Positions 8,064 through 8,302 of a DNA stretch of 8,302 nucleotides are shown here, piece by piece. Position 1 is the stretch's first letter. Each line of letters begins with the position of its first letter. The translations under genes and the position numbers were made by a program. Origin of the DNA: Anaerolineae bacterium CG2_30_64_16 (GTDB taxonomy: Bacteria > Chloroflexota > Anaerolineae > CG2-30-64-16); contig MNXL01000168.1 in the NCBI GenBank assembly GCA_001871755.1, positions 1 to 8,302 of the forward strand, read 5' to 3'. Below the pieces are notes generated by a model. That model had not been told where the DNA came from, did no database searches, and saw nothing but the letters and a program-made list of their open reading frames with translations.

Positions 8064-8219
8064 ATGTTACCAGTGGCCGGAGTTCGTGGATCTGATGATG
8101 GTTACAGGCCCCGGTGTCCTGTCGTTCTATTGTGCCTAACCCCCGCAATTCTTGTTTTTTGTGCAATGATTTTGGGAGTGGCGGCTGTCGTCTTTTTGGT
8201 TCCGGCTTGTTCGGGTTAG
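8064..8219 (+). CDS. Possible 51-aa hydrophobic small protein
   Basis: An open frame from ATG 8064 to TAG 8217-8219 encodes 51 residues. The first 20 or so are polar and mixed. The rest is a long hydrophobic stretch (including AILVFCAMILGVAAVVFLV) ending PACSG. This could be one membrane segment. The ending resembles a lipoprotein cleavage box, but the cysteine is followed by only two residues. No convincing ribosome-binding site precedes 8064 (AACGTGGAA only). A shorter start at TTG 8130 or ATG 8166 is equally possible. Its stop codon overlaps the AGGAGGT of the next gene, as in translationally coupled pairs. The open frame may also be chance in 5' leader DNA; support is weak. Confidence 0.25.
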   Translation: MLPVAGVRGSDDGYRPRCPVVLLCLTPAILVFCAMILGVAAVVFLVPACSG

Positions 8220-8224
8220 GAGGT
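8218..8224 (+). promoter_or_regulatory. Strong Shine-Dalgarno for the gene at 8231
   Basis: AGGAGGT is a full match to the anti-Shine-Dalgarno complement, 6 nt before the ATG. It is the strongest in the window and the main support for the partial gene that follows. Confidence 0.85.
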
Positions 8225-8230
8225 AATAAG

Positions 8231-8302
8231 ATGTCCGCTGTTCAAAGAAACCGCATGACGTGGGGAAGCCAAGTCTCTCTCCGTTTGCTGGAGGAAGCAG
8301 CG
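8231..8302 (+). CDS. Start of an unidentified gene, cut by the window end
   Basis: An ATG behind a perfect AGGAGGT opens a frame of 24 codons that is still open at the window edge. The peptide begins MSAVQRNRMTW and continues with SLRLLEEAA. It is basic and polar at first, with no signal peptide and no motif that identifies a family. It lies 271 nt after the radical SAM cluster on the same strand, so it may belong to the same unit or have its own promoter. I do not recognise it. Confidence 0.6.
   Translation, partial: MSAVQRNRMTWGSQVSLRLLEEAA

Overview
The window looks like bacterial chromosome of fairly high G+C. It carries Shine-Dalgarno sites before every visible start codon and one perfect sigma70-type promoter. 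All supported genes are on the + strand. The abundance of short palindromic and octamer repeats, together with the GC-rich codon use, resembles Chloroflexota genomes. That placement is a guess from style; no rRNA or marker phylogeny is available here.

Layout. (1) From the left edge to 2819 lies rtcB, the GTP/Mn-dependent RNA ligase, missing about 50 N-terminal residues. It is interrupted by a 510-residue intein with a LAGLIDADG homing endonuclease. The intein sits exactly in front of the active-site Mn-ligand cysteine. (2) From 2820 to 3156 is a non-coding stretch holding a near-perfect 29-nt palindrome just after rtcB, a second 25-nt palindrome, and a TTGACA-17-TATAAT promoter with a leader of about 70 nt. 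(3) From 3157 to 7959 are three consecutive genes for B12-binding-domain radical SAM proteins (489, 518 and 490 aa). Each has an N-terminal Rossmann-like domain and a CxxxCxxC [4Fe-4S] motif. The two spaces between them are filled from stop codon to ribosome-binding site by arrays of an RTTGGTAG octamer followed by its complement, so each transcript spacer could fold into a long hairpin. The middle gene also carries an in-frame palindromic repeat insertion. (4) From 7960 to 8302 are a short repeat, a small hairpin, a possible 51-aa hydrophobic peptide, and the first 24 codons of an unidentified gene behind a full AGGAGGT site.

How the genes fit together. rtcB belongs to RNA repair or tRNA splicing and is probably unrelated to the radical SAM genes, which have their own promoter. 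The three radical SAM genes look like one transcription unit and could act in one pathway, as is common when several B12-dependent radical SAM enzymes sit together (methylations or rearrangements in cofactor, lipid or secondary-metabolite synthesis). Their substrate cannot be read from this sequence. The most unusual features are the octamer inverted arrays between the genes, the palindromic element inside a coding region, and the intein with a non-canonical Ser-Asn C-terminus.
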